From: Planctomycetota bacterium
Lineage (GTDB): Bacteria > Planctomycetota > Phycisphaerae > Sedimentisphaerales > Anaerohalosphaeraceae
Assembly: GCA_029552545.1 (NCBI GenBank)
Contig: JAKPDO010000028.1
Coordinates: 1 to 64,000 of the forward strand
DNA length: 64,000 nucleotides
Direction of reading: 5' to 3'
Shown piece by piece: positions 1 to 8,436 of the stretch (its first letter is position 1; the number at the start of each line of letters is the position of its first letter). The position numbers and the translations under genes are program-made. The notes below the pieces were generated by a model. That model had not been told where the DNA came from and searched no databases. It was given only the letters and a program-made list of their open reading frames with translations.

Positions 1-708
1 AAAATTGCAAGAATGGTCAGAAATAGGCATTTGTCCCCGCTGCGGTACGTACTGGTTTCAATCCCTTATTCATCAGGGAAAAATTGCAAGTTCATAACGG
101 CGGGCCGGACGGCTGGAAAAAGATATCGACGGCTGGTTTCAATCCCTTATTCATCAGGGAAAAATTGCAAGCGGAAGCAATCCCGGAAGAATTGTTGGAT
201 TCTTTCTATTGTTTCAATCCCTTATTCATCAGGGAAAAATTGCAAGTAAGCTAAACTGTTTACGATGATGTGGATGCCCCCGGCGTTGTTTCAATCCCTT
301 ATTCATCAGGGAAAAATTGCAAGTTCAGATAGAAAATCATCGCCGTCACGTTCGGCGGCAGTTTCAATCCCTTATTCATCAGGGAAAAATTGCAAGGCTG
401 CGACAGTTTGACCCACTCCCAGCAGAGGTCGTAGACACGGTTTCAATCCCTTATTCATCAGGGAAAAATTGCAAGCCATTACACGCTCTTTTTTGGCTTG
501 TTTTTCCGGAAGGGTTCCGTTTCAATCCCTTATTCATCAGGGAAAAATTGCAAGTGGTTTTGATTTCGCGAATCTTTTCATCGATGTCATCGAAGGGTTT
601 CAATCCCTTATTCATCAGGGAAAAATTGCAAGTTCCAGTTCAACATTTTTGTCTCCTTTCTTTCTTTTGATTGTTTCAATCCCTTATTCATCAGGGAAAA
701 ATTGCAAG
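1..708 (-). CRISPR. CRISPR array (type III-A locus), 9 complete repeats plus one partial
   Basis: Nine 36-bp copies that I read as identical lie at 55-90, 136-171, 211-246, 288-323, 361-396, 440-475, 519-554, 597-632 and 673-708. A repeat tail at 1-11 shows the array continues beyond the left edge. On the plus strand each repeat starts GTTTCAATCCC and ends AAATTGCAAG; an internal CCCT...AGGG can form a short hairpin. Read on the minus strand the repeat ends in ATTGAAAC, the 8-nt 5' handle usual for type I-B and III crRNAs, so the crRNA strand is the minus strand, the same as the cas genes. The nine visible spacers are 37-45 bp long (12-54, 91-135, 172-210, 247-287, 324-360, 397-439, 476-518, 555-596, 633-672). 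The leader is on the right, so 633-672 should be the newest spacer. Confidence 0.98.
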
Positions 709-1249
709 ACTGGCCTTTGCAAGTTCTTTATTTTCAAGGGGTTGCAAAGGCAAAAACTGTAACCCCCTCTTCGAAGGCCTTTTTCGACACTTTTTTGCCG
801 GCCTCCGAAAGACCAAAATCTCTATAAACTTTTGAAAGACCGTAACTTACAAATTTTCTGTAATCGGCACATTTTCTATTATAGGCCGACCGTCGGTTCT
901 GTCAAGCGTTTTAAGCCCTGATTCTGCAAATTTTTACGCGTAAATCTTTCCGGGAAACCGCCCATAAAACAAATTTTCCGGGTCTTTTTTGGGTGCAATT
1001 TTTCCCGCCCCTGTCCTGCCGTCGGATTCGTCCCGGCCGAGCGCCGGCTATTCACAGAGGGTATGCTTTCTGCACCCATAACCGCATTCATCCGGTTCAT
1101 ACTGGATAAAATTCCCATCGCACACTTTGCACCATCAGCAATCCCTGCACCCGAACTCTTCTTCCTTTATCTGGTCCAATCAACTCTGTTCCATTTTTCC
1201 TGCCGCCCGTTCTCGAATCTTCGACTCCGTCCCTTCGGCAAACGCCCAT
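709..1249 (-). other. CRISPR leader and csm5-array intergenic region
   Basis: This 541-bp stretch separates the leader-end repeat from the stop codon of csm5. The part next to the array (about 709-906) is A/T-rich and carries a strong minus-strand promoter, so it is the CRISPR leader. The rest, about 907-1249, is C/T-rich on the plus strand. I see no convincing gene in it: short open frames lack ribosome-binding sites and family features. No clear terminator hairpin for the csm operon was found here, so read-through from csm5 into the leader is possible. Confidence 0.7.
878..905 (-). promoter_or_regulatory. CRISPR leader promoter (sigma70-type)
   Basis: On the minus strand a perfect TTGACA (905-900) and a perfect TATAAT (883-878) are separated by 16 bp. 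Transcription would start near 871 and enter the first repeat at 708 after a leader RNA of about 160 nt. The direction agrees with the crRNA strand deduced from the ATTGAAAC repeat end. Confidence 0.85.
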
Positions 1250-2308
1250 TCAGGAAATAGGCTCTAACCGGACCTTGACCCAGCCCATCGGCATCGTCCC
1301 GCCCGAAAGGGTCCGGGAGTTGCCGAAGCCGCGGGAGTTGTACGGTTCGCGAAATTCGTCCACCGTCGTGCACTCGACATGGCTGAACCGACCTATCCGA
1401 AGCGGAAATTCGCTATCGTTACATTTGTTTAGGAGTTCCAGCAACTTTTGGCTGTTCTGTTCCAGTTCGGGGCTGGAACGGTAAAACTTGTCATGCTCCT
1501 GCTGCATTTTCGGCTGATAAAAGGCACGGCAGGCCTTGAGAATCGTGTAAGCATCCAGCTTCATCGACACAGCGGGTATTTCTTTCTTTTCCCGGTTGTC
1601 ATAGATGCTTTTTTTAGGCAATTGGTCGTCAATATCGAGAGTGCCCTCTGCCCGAATGTCTTCGCCGTCGAGCATCGAGAAACACTGCTCGTAAAACATC
1701 TGAATTTTCGAGGGGTCAGCGCCGGACGTCTTTTTGAGTTTGAAAATTTCTGTTTTATCAATAAAGGTCGGCGAATCGGGCAGCATCGCATCCGATATTT
1801 TCACACACCGGAAAGGATCTTGTCTGGCATCCCCGTACCCCAGCACATCTTTTTCAAAATACTTCGGGTCTATTTTCGACGGCTTTTTGGATTTTGCCAA
1901 CTCGGATATGACAGCGGTTCGGATAGCGCCCTTGATGGAGGAGCCGGGGATATAGGCCCGCCAGGTGACGGGGGTTCGGGTAAAGAGACTGACTTCCAGC
2001 TGCCGGTTCGGATTCGAAAGACTATTTTTGTACTCCGACTCAAAGGCCGGTGCGTCTGCTTTGAAGCAGGCATACTTTTCCGGGTCAACGTGGTTGCGAA
2101 TAAAATCGCGGATGACAAAGGGATTGGGGTCCGACACTCTGCGGTCAAATTCGGCCCGGAGGGAGGGCGGCATCTCTGAAAGAAACCGTGCCAGGTCAAT
2201 CCGGTAAAAGACGCCGTTTTTGACGACATATTCCGTCGGGTCAATATCCTGTCCGGAGCCGATATGAACGGGGGAAAGGATGGTGAGGGTCATTTTGTAT
2301 CGCTTCAT
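1250..2308 (-). CDS. csm5: Type III-A CRISPR RAMP protein Csm5
   Basis: This is a 352-residue RAMP protein and the last gene of the csm operon. Csm5 caps the 3' end of the crRNA in the Csm effector complex and takes part in crRNA maturation. The N-terminus (MKRYKMTLTILSPVHIGSGQ) is the usual RAMP opening with the SPVHIGSG motif, and PGSSIKGAIRTA is the conserved glycine/serine segment found in Csm3 and Csm5 relatives. I chose the ATG at 2308: it overlaps the csm4 stop in an ATGA arrangement and follows a GGAGG site. A longer frame starting at 2365 would run inside csm4. The position after csm4 fits Csm5 best. Confidence 0.93.
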   Translation of the reverse strand: MKRYKMTLTILSPVHIGSGQDIDPTEYVVKNGVFYRIDLARFLSEMPPSLRAEFDRRVSDPNPFVIRDFIRNHVDPEKYACFKADAPAFESEYKNSLSNPNRQLEVSLFTRTPVTWRAYIPGSSIKGAIRTAVISELAKSKKPSKIDPKYFEKDVLGYGDARQDPFRCVKISDAMLPDSPTFIDKTEIFKLKKTSGADPSKIQMFYEQCFSMLDGEDIRAEGTLDIDDQLPKKSIYDNREKKEIPAVSMKLDAYTILKACRAFYQPKMQQEHDKFYRSSPELEQNSQKLLELLNKCNDSEFPLRIGRFSHVECTTVDEFREPYNSRGFGNSRTLSGGTMPMGWVKVRLEPIS

Positions 2309-3375
2309 AAAACCTCCGTAAACGCACAGCAGACCGGCACAGCCGGCGCGAGAGCATAATGGCACACTTCCGGGAAAGAGCGGTGAATGTTTTGGACAAG
2401 CCGGCCGTAAAAAGGACGCGGACTGTCGGTTTTCAGCACCGACCCGGCCGTCAGCAGAATCAGCGGCTTTTTATACACATCGTGAATGCCGCTCGGATGG
2501 GGCCCAACGGCCCAGTCGCCGCCGAGTTTGCCGATTTTGGTCTGGAGTTTCCAGAAGCCCTCGGCGGGGTCCCGGTCGGCGGGTGCACAGGCGGCCAAAA
2601 GAAGGACGGCATTGGGCTTGGAAGCGGCCGGCAGGACGGCCGGAGAAACCGATTCGACGGAAACTTTGCCCTTGCCGCGGGATTTGTATTTGCCGTAGCC
2701 GCCTTCAAGAGCCCGCTCCAACAGTCTTTTCAATTGTTCAGCGTCGTCATATTGGGCCGAGGCGGCCAGAAGGCGAAAAACAGGCGGCTTAAACGGGTTA
2801 ATATGCCACTCTTTGGTGAAAAAGAGCGACCCTTCCTGGCCGGTGGTGCCGGTCAAACGGCTGATGGTGTTGTGGGCAACCACGGTTTCTTTGGGCAGTG
2901 TCGGGCTTCCGCACTCGTTGTCGAGAAACCAATGAAAGACGGCCTCGGTGCTCAGACCGTTGCAAAGGGCATGGAGACCTTTGTCCGGCAGAAAGCACAG
3001 TTTGTACATCCATTTGAGGATATCGAAGGCCTCAATTTCGTTTGGGTGTGTATTCCTGTCCGGAACCTTTTCTCCGTCTTTTTCGACATGCAGGCGTTTT
3101 ACCAGTTCACTCTTTGGGATGCCCCGGATTTTCTCAAGCAGTTTTTTTTCCTGCTCGGGGGTCGGCCGGGGCAGGTGCGGAAGCGGCCAGTATCCATCCG
3201 GGAAGGCGTCCGACAAGAGCAGCGGAGGCACTCCGTCGGCAAAGGCACGGAGGAACTCGGTGAGGGCCGCTTCGCCTTCGTGATAGCGGAGGGCCCAGCA
3301 CAAATGGCCGAACAGGGTATCCGCCGACAGCCGCGTGCCCAGAGCCGTGTGGACCTTCAGTTTGATTTCGTACAT
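2305..3375 (-). CDS. csm4: Type III-A CRISPR RAMP protein Csm4
   Basis: This 356-residue protein has the Csm4 N-terminal signature SADTLFGHLCWAL at about residues 18-30. Csm4 binds the 5' handle of the crRNA and anchors Cas10 at the foot of the Csm complex. The C-terminal half holds a glycine-rich stretch (GGYGKYKSRGKGKV) typical of the RAMP fold. The gene starts at ATG 3375, 18 bp after csm3 ends, with a GGAAAGG site upstream, and ends in a 4-bp ATGA overlap with csm5, which suggests translational coupling. Confidence 0.93.
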   Translation of the reverse strand: MYEIKLKVHTALGTRLSADTLFGHLCWALRYHEGEAALTEFLRAFADGVPPLLLSDAFPDGYWPLPHLPRPTPEQEKKLLEKIRGIPKSELVKRLHVEKDGEKVPDRNTHPNEIEAFDILKWMYKLCFLPDKGLHALCNGLSTEAVFHWFLDNECGSPTLPKETVVAHNTISRLTGTTGQEGSLFFTKEWHINPFKPPVFRLLAASAQYDDAEQLKRLLERALEGGYGKYKSRGKGKVSVESVSPAVLPAASKPNAVLLLAACAPADRDPAEGFWKLQTKIGKLGGDWAVGPHPSGIHDVYKKPLILLTAGSVLKTDSPRPFYGRLVQNIHRSFPEVCHYALAPAVPVCCAFTEVL

Positions 3376-3393
3376 AGGTCAGGGCCTTTCCGT

Positions 3394-4095
3394 TCAGACT
3401 GTAGGCAGGGTGAGGAGATTTCCGGCTTCGTCTTTGAGGTCAATGAATTTGACCTTGCCGCATCCGCGGGAGCCGCAGCCGCCCAGGTAATCCTTTTCGA
3501 CCAGGGCCAGGGCCTTCAGGACGACTTCCCTGAAGTACTTTTCATCGGTCGCTCCGCCGTCGCCGGTATCGATAACGCGGTAGGCAATATCGAGGTCAAA
3601 GGTCACCCCCGGCACCACCCGTTCCATTGACCGAGGAGTCGCTTTTGCTGTAATTCGGTTAATATTGTTTTCCACTTTGACTTCCGTGATCTCTTTACCG
3701 CTCCTTACTGCCTCATACCATTCTGCAGACAGATAACTGTCTCTAACCAACAGGCGCGTAGGCCCCACCTCAAGCTGCTGGTCTGCTGAAATGCCGAAAA
3801 CCCTGCAAACATCACATTTCAAAAAAGACTCTTTGTCTTTGCATTGATGCACGGGTTTTCGTTCGTCAAGAGAAAGATTCCCAGTAGCCCATTCTATTAA
3901 GGAACGCATTCTTCCTTTGAGAGAAGAACCCGGTATATAAGGAAGATTCTTTTCTGTTTCTTTATCCTTCACGGAAATTCTTACCAAGGGCATGTCAATA
4001 CCCCCGATTTCCATAGTCTCCATGGAACCTCCAATACGAAGGCCCGTAATTACTTTTATCTTTCCCTCAATCCTTTTGATTTTATGAAGTTTCAT
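3394..4095 (-). CDS. csm3: Type III-A CRISPR backbone RAMP nuclease Csm3
   Basis: This 233-residue protein forms the repeated backbone of the Csm complex and cuts target RNA at 6-nt intervals. The catalytic aspartate is visible as D34 in GGIDMPLVR, preceded by the GLRIGGS segment. PGSSLKGRMRSLIE (about residues 55-68) is the conserved alpha-1 region, and the C-terminal GGCGSRGCGKVKF is the glycine-rich loop. The ATG at 4095 lies 2 bp after the csm2 stop, behind an AGGAG site. The 5' half of the gene and csm2 are more A/T-rich than the rest of the operon. Confidence 0.96.
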   Translation of the reverse strand: MKLHKIKRIEGKIKVITGLRIGGSMETMEIGGIDMPLVRISVKDKETEKNLPYIPGSSLKGRMRSLIEWATGNLSLDERKPVHQCKDKESFLKCDVCRVFGISADQQLEVGPTRLLVRDSYLSAEWYEAVRSGKEITEVKVENNINRITAKATPRSMERVVPGVTFDLDIAYRVIDTGDGGATDEKYFREVVLKALALVEKDYLGGCGSRGCGKVKFIDLKDEAGNLLTLPTV

Positions 4096-4097
4096 TT

Positions 4098-4580
4098 CTA
4101 ATCTCCTATTTTGTTGTTCCCGTACGCGAAACCTAAAACTGCTTCAAAATAGAGCACGAACGCCCGAAAGTTATCCTCATCATTGCCGACAAGTTTTATG
4201 TTTTCTTCCAGAAAAGCAGCAAATTCTTCCGGGATTTTCTTTCCGCCGGAACGCTTGGCATAAGCGACCTTGCTTTGAAACATTTTGAAAAGCGGCAGGA
4301 CTTGTTCCCAGGGCCTTCCATTTTCCAGCTGGAAATGCAAATTCTTAATCGCGCCGAAAAATCTACGAATTTGACTTTTGGAAAGCTTGTCTTTTCTGTT
4401 TCTATCATTAACATCAGGAAACTTGTTAGCTTGCTCTTGGGCTTTCTGATCCAGAAGCTCCGGATCAAGTATTTTCCTGGCCTTATCTTTATAGTAAACT
4501 ACTTTAACGGCAGTGGGGGCCTCTTTCTGTGTTTGGCTTTGCGGCCTCGTACCCCCGCTTCTCTGGTTTGGATTATTCAT
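4098..4580 (-). CDS. csm2: Type III-A CRISPR small subunit Csm2
   Basis: This 160-residue, charged, mostly helical protein fits Csm2, the small subunit that stacks along the belly of the Csm complex and contacts crRNA and target. The segment LSKSQIRRFFGAIKNL (about residues 66-81) is the recognisable Csm2 core; the first 25 residues are polar and probably disordered. Position between cas10 and csm3 is the standard type III-A order and decides the subtype: III-B would carry Cmr5. The ATG at 4580 follows a strong GGAGGA site. Confidence 0.93.
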   Translation of the reverse strand: MNNPNQRSGGTRPQSQTQKEAPTAVKVVYYKDKARKILDPELLDQKAQEQANKFPDVNDRNRKDKLSKSQIRRFFGAIKNLHFQLENGRPWEQVLPLFKMFQSKVAYAKRSGGKKIPEEFAAFLEENIKLVGNDEDNFRAFVLYFEAVLGFAYGNNKIGD

Positions 4581-4602
4581 AGCAAATCCTCCAAAAATTA
4601 GG

Positions 4603-7182
4603 TTAACGGTTCAGATAGAGACAGTATGTTGCGGCGACTTTGAGACGCCGGATTTTGTCTTTTCCTGCATCATCGGCCGTGAGGGCGGTAAGTTCCTCGA
4701 TACGGCTACGACCGATAGGCTGCTTTTTGTTATTATCGACGGGTCTAACGCTCCGGTCGATGTCGTACTTCAGGTGAGAACGCCAGAGGAGCTTGCGGAG
4801 ATTGACCGGCGTTTTGCCTGCGTCGACGCACTCTTCGGCGGTTTTCGCATAACGGAGAAGGCGGTAGATAAAGCCCTTGGAGATTACCTTAATTTCATGT
4901 TTTTTAGCTTCTTCGGTGAGAACTTCATCAAAAAAGCTGGCATCACGTCCGATCGCCTGCTCAAAGGCCTCCCAGGTCAGAACGGTGTTAAAGACACAGA
5001 TGCGGTCTCTGGTTTTCTTGGCCTTGTCGAGAGCATCGTCGGCCTGCTTGGCAGCCTGAGAAAGCGGGAAGCGGCTGTGACAGAGGGCAATCCCCGCCGA
5101 GATGGAGACTTCCGGATGTCCGCAGACATATTCTTTGAACTTCCGGCGGAGGAAGGCGGCGAACTGAAGCATCGTGGTCCACGGGCCGACCAGAAGGAGG
5201 TCATCGCCGCCCGCATAGACGGTGTAGATATTCCGAAAATCAGGATTTTCCTTCGGCGGATTGAGGAACCAGCCGGGCAGAATGCCGCAAAAGAACAGGT
5301 TCAGCTGCCGGGACAGGGAGATATACCAGCTCAGCGGGGCACGGGCATTTTCGAGGGTTTTGGAAAAGAGCATGCCCAGTCGGTCCACATCAGCCTTCAG
5401 GACCGCCAGCAAGGGTTCGCCTTTGATCTCGATTTTCTCCCCTGTTTTGCAGATTCTGAACGAATCGGCACAGAGTTGAGCGAAGGATTTGGGTTTGCCA
5501 GCAGTAAAGACGGCTTCCTGTTTGTCTTCCAGCTGCTGACGGAGCCAGTCGGCAATCTGCGGAAATTCATAAACCGGCCGGTCCTGTTCTGTCTGTCGGG
5601 GAATGTAGTTGGCCAGCAGGAGGCCGCAGCGCGTTTGGCCGAGGGATTTGGATTCATTGCCCGGAACCAGCTCAAAACAGCCGGTGATGTCGGGGGAAGC
5701 GGCCGGGGCCCCTTTGACGGCGAAATAGTAGGCATCAAACGGATGGGCCAGCGGCAAACGAGCCAGGTCTTCGCTGAATCCGCCCGGAACAGCAGCCGTG
5801 GAAACAATCAGGAAGTTTCCTCTGGTTAGTTTTTCCCCCAAATCTTTGAAAAATTGGTTTTCAGGAAGTTTTTCCGAATTTTCCCCTTCTTCTGATGGGG
5901 TTTTGGGAATCAAAGACGGGTCGATTGGGGGCAGGAATGCGCTCGGATTCCAGCAGGCCCCATCGGCCAAGACGGCTCTTTGAGCCAGTCTTTTGGCATG
6001 ATCCATCTGCCAGGCCAATTTCTGCTGGATTTCGTAAAAACGCTCTTTTCGGAAGTCTTCACCGCTTAATTTCGTTTCATAGCACAGATTCAGATGGAGT
6101 TTGCCGGCAAAGGTGCGCCGGAACCAGTCGTCAATCTGTTTTTGGGTTTCTTTGAGGGCATTGAGGCAATCGGGTGTATTGTGGACAAGCAGGGTAAAGT
6201 TTCCGCCTGCATCGATGATGCGGTTGACCTCCGGCAGGCCGACCCTCTGCAAGAGCAGCGAGCCGGCCAGACGCGTAATCAGACTCAAATAAAAAGATTT
6301 GGCACGAAGGCGTTTGCTCAGGCCGGACGGACTGTCCAAAGCCGCATCATACAAATAAGACTGGATGCCGCTCAGGTCGCCCTGGACAATACGGAATTTC
6401 TTGGGATTGTAGTTCTGAATGTCTTTTTCGGTCATTGTGTTGGTCTGGCTGTGATACTGATAAAGAGCGCAGGCAAAGGCCGCCGTCGTCAGAGAGTGGT
6501 CCAGCAGGGAGATTTCCGCAACCTGGCTTCGATGGCTCCGCACTGACCAGGAGTAAAGCCCAAAAACCCAGATCAGCTGGTTAATAAACAAAGCAGGACT
6601 CGTCGGTTCCAGCTGCTCATCAAAGTGCTTTAAGATACTGTTCCATAACTGATTATGTTCCTCAACAGGATTCGCAGCAGCGGAACAGGGGAAGACTTTT
6701 TCATTCAATTCCAGAGGAATCAGCGGCAGATGGACAGACTCAGACTTTTTCCAATCCTTTTTGACAATCGGGGTAATCCCGGCAAAGATGCTGTTGGCAA
6801 AATCGCGTATTCCTGCATCGCGCAGAACGGATGAGTCGTCTTTTTGGCCTTCATTCCGGTCTTGTCCGGCAGAGAGCCAATCTGCTGTTTGAACAAGATA
6901 ATGAAGAGGATTGTTTTGATCGGGCTTGTGGTGATAACAGGCGATATTGGCAATTTTCGAGGCGTCCAGTTCACGGGGCAGCTTATTTTTTATCTTTTCC
7001 ATAAACTCGTTGGTGCAGGCAGCGTGAAGATAGCCGTAATTGCCGTCTTTTTCCGTCGGACAGATGTAGGGTTTCATCCCTTCAGACTGCCCGGAAAGTT
7101 TGATGCGAGCCCGCTCGCCGATTTTGCCAATATCGTGGAGGATGGCCCCGATACACAGTTCAATCAGTTCTTTCTGCATCAT
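4603..7182 (-). CDS. cas10: Type III-A CRISPR large subunit Cas10/Csm1 (HD nuclease and cyclic oligoadenylate synthase)
   Basis: This is an 859-residue Cas10. An N-terminal HD domain keeps H16-D17 in ILHDIGKIGE, consistent with target-activated single-strand DNase activity. The second palm domain keeps the GGDD motif at residues 658-661 (YAGGDDLLLVG), preceded by LKADVDRLG, so cyclic oligoadenylate synthesis should be possible. A first palm-like part covers about residues 260-400. ATG 7182 follows AGAGGATAAAC; the gene overlaps the 3' end of cas6 by 23 bp. No CARF-domain effector is seen in the window to answer a cyclic oligoadenylate signal. Confidence 0.97.
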   Translation of the reverse strand: MMQKELIELCIGAILHDIGKIGERARIKLSGQSEGMKPYICPTEKDGNYGYLHAACTNEFMEKIKNKLPRELDASKIANIACYHHKPDQNNPLHYLVQTADWLSAGQDRNEGQKDDSSVLRDAGIRDFANSIFAGITPIVKKDWKKSESVHLPLIPLELNEKVFPCSAAANPVEEHNQLWNSILKHFDEQLEPTSPALFINQLIWVFGLYSWSVRSHRSQVAEISLLDHSLTTAAFACALYQYHSQTNTMTEKDIQNYNPKKFRIVQGDLSGIQSYLYDAALDSPSGLSKRLRAKSFYLSLITRLAGSLLLQRVGLPEVNRIIDAGGNFTLLVHNTPDCLNALKETQKQIDDWFRRTFAGKLHLNLCYETKLSGEDFRKERFYEIQQKLAWQMDHAKRLAQRAVLADGACWNPSAFLPPIDPSLIPKTPSEEGENSEKLPENQFFKDLGEKLTRGNFLIVSTAAVPGGFSEDLARLPLAHPFDAYYFAVKGAPAASPDITGCFELVPGNESKSLGQTRCGLLLANYIPRQTEQDRPVYEFPQIADWLRQQLEDKQEAVFTAGKPKSFAQLCADSFRICKTGEKIEIKGEPLLAVLKADVDRLGMLFSKTLENARAPLSWYISLSRQLNLFFCGILPGWFLNPPKENPDFRNIYTVYAGGDDLLLVGPWTTMLQFAAFLRRKFKEYVCGHPEVSISAGIALCHSRFPLSQAAKQADDALDKAKKTRDRICVFNTVLTWEAFEQAIGRDASFFDEVLTEEAKKHEIKVISKGFIYRLLRYAKTAEECVDAGKTPVNLRKLLWRSHLKYDIDRSVRPVDNNKKQPIGRSRIEELTALTADDAGKDKIRRLKVAATYCLYLNR

Positions 7183-8200
7183 GTTTATCCTCTTGCAAAG
7201 GGGTTATCTGGATGCGGCCGAAGCCGAAGCTGGCCGCCTTTCCAACACCGATAATCCGGGCAATTGAGAGCCAAGGTAAAAACGGCTCCAGATTGCCTTC
7301 ATAAATCGCACTTCCGATAAGTCCGCTCATCTCGACAGGACGCTTCTGTCTGCCGGAAAATCGTCGGAACTCGATTGGTTTGGTTTGACTGCAAACGGAT
7401 GTCACGGCCGCAGCCGCCGAATAATCTACCGAAAGATTTTCGGTCGGAGTTCCATAGAAATAGGTCAAAATAGAGAATCTCCGGACAATTGCACGAATCA
7501 AATCCTCGAACCGCAGCGTGGACGGTTCCCGGCCGTTTATCCGAAGACGCACTGGGGTAACAAAATCCACCCGGATGCGTTTGCAGGCTGGAAGCAGATT
7601 TTGCGGATACTCCGTCTGGACCTTATGGAGGCAGGCCTCCTTTTCATGATAAATCTCCGCCCCAAAAGACGGCTGGACAATCCGGGTAATTTGGAAAGGA
7701 ATCCGGTCTTTGCCGAGCCCCTCTTTGCCCATTTCGATGAAACTGTAGGCAATATAAGGAAACAGCTCGATAGCCCTGCCGAAAAGACGCATGCCGAAAG
7801 AAAACAAGTTGCCCGGCTCAATTTGAGCAGGGTCCTGCGACTTGACCAGCAGCGTAAAGGGCTGCGGGACATAGGGATAAAGCCGCATCATCTGCCGGTC
7901 CTGCGGGGGAATCCCTTCAAAAATGCAGCTGTAAGCGCAGCTCGTTCGAACGATGCAGTCCTGGCAGGTGCTTTGTTTTCGATGACAAACCGTCTGCTTG
8001 AGATGATACCCGAACCCGCCTCGCAGCGTAGCCCCCCGAAACGGCGGCAGAACTCCTTTGCCCTCAAACCGTCCTTCAATTTGGACTTCTGCAAATGGAA
8101 GAACAGCACCGAGCGGCTTCTCCGCCTTCTGGCGTTTCCCTTCCTCCTGCGAACAGGACTTCCTGTCAGCAGATTCCTTCTTTGGGTTCTCCATCCTCAA
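7160..8200 (-). CDS. cas6: CRISPR pre-crRNA processing endoribonuclease Cas6
   Basis: First gene of the cas operon, 346 residues, resembling the Cas6 branch with the CRISPR_Cas6 (PF10040) domain. Features are LPPFRGATLRGGFGYHLKQ near the N-terminus, a cysteine cluster (CHRKQSTCQDC then SCAYSC) at about residues 70-90 that may bind a metal, and a C-terminal glycine-rich loop GVGKAASFGFGRI. Cas6 cuts the repeat RNA to leave the ATTGAAAC handle. The start is uncertain. A TTG at 8200 sits 6 nt after GGAGGG, while ATG 8194 is 12 nt after it; both give a charged extension of roughly 35 residues before the domain. Confidence 0.9.
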   Translation of the reverse strand: MRMENPKKESADRKSCSQEEGKRQKAEKPLGAVLPFAEVQIEGRFEGKGVLPPFRGATLRGGFGYHLKQTVCHRKQSTCQDCIVRTSCAYSCIFEGIPPQDRQMMRLYPYVPQPFTLLVKSQDPAQIEPGNLFSFGMRLFGRAIELFPYIAYSFIEMGKEGLGKDRIPFQITRIVQPSFGAEIYHEKEACLHKVQTEYPQNLLPACKRIRVDFVTPVRLRINGREPSTLRFEDLIRAIVRRFSILTYFYGTPTENLSVDYSAAAAVTSVCSQTKPIEFRRFSGRQKRPVEMSGLIGSAIYEGNLEPFLPWLSIARIIGVGKAASFGFGRIQITPLQEDKHDAERTD

Positions 8201-8233
8201 ATAAAACCCTCCGTCTGCCTACCTTTCAGAAGG

Positions 8234-8262
8234 ATATTAATCGTTTGTCATTTTTGTTTCAA
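8234..8262 (-). promoter_or_regulatory. Promoter of the cas6-csm operon
   Basis: On the minus strand TTGAAA (8262-8257) and TAATAT (8239-8234) are spaced by 17 bp, giving a start near 8227 and a 5' leader of about 27 nt before the cas6 TTG. The -35 box lies inside GTTTCAAT (plus strand, 8256-8263), identical to the first 8 bases of the CRISPR repeat. Confidence 0.7.
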
Positions 8263-8293
8263 TTTCTTTTTCAATATTTTTGAGTACGGCGGG

Positions 8294-8330
8294 GCGGAGG
8301 ACGTCTCGGTTGGAATCGGACGTCCTCCGC
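8294..8330. other. 12-bp perfect inverted repeat between the ARPP-1-like gene and cas6
   Basis: The arms GCGGAGGACGTC (8294-8305) and its exact complement (8319-8330) enclose a 13-nt loop. Neither side is followed by a run of T on the transcribed strand, so this is not a textbook intrinsic terminator. It lies 107 bp beyond the stop of the upstream minus-strand gene and about 32 bp upstream of the cas promoter. It could insulate the cas operon or be a protein-binding site. Confidence 0.6.
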
Positions 8331-8436
8331 TGTGCAGAGAGCCGGGGCTTTCCTACCAAGCCCTTCTGCCGCTTACTCTCCCCTCGCCTTGGGCATTCTC
8401 TGCACACCGCCTATCTCCAAGGAGAACGCTGCCGAT

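Noticed and set aside
13-762. Open reading frames through the CRISPR array with repeated SIPYSSGKNCK
   Set aside because: They are translations of the 36-bp repeats and have no ribosome-binding sites.
879-1118. Minus-strand 79-codon frame in the leader/csm5 gap
   Set aside because: No ribosome-binding site or family feature, and it overlaps the leader promoter.
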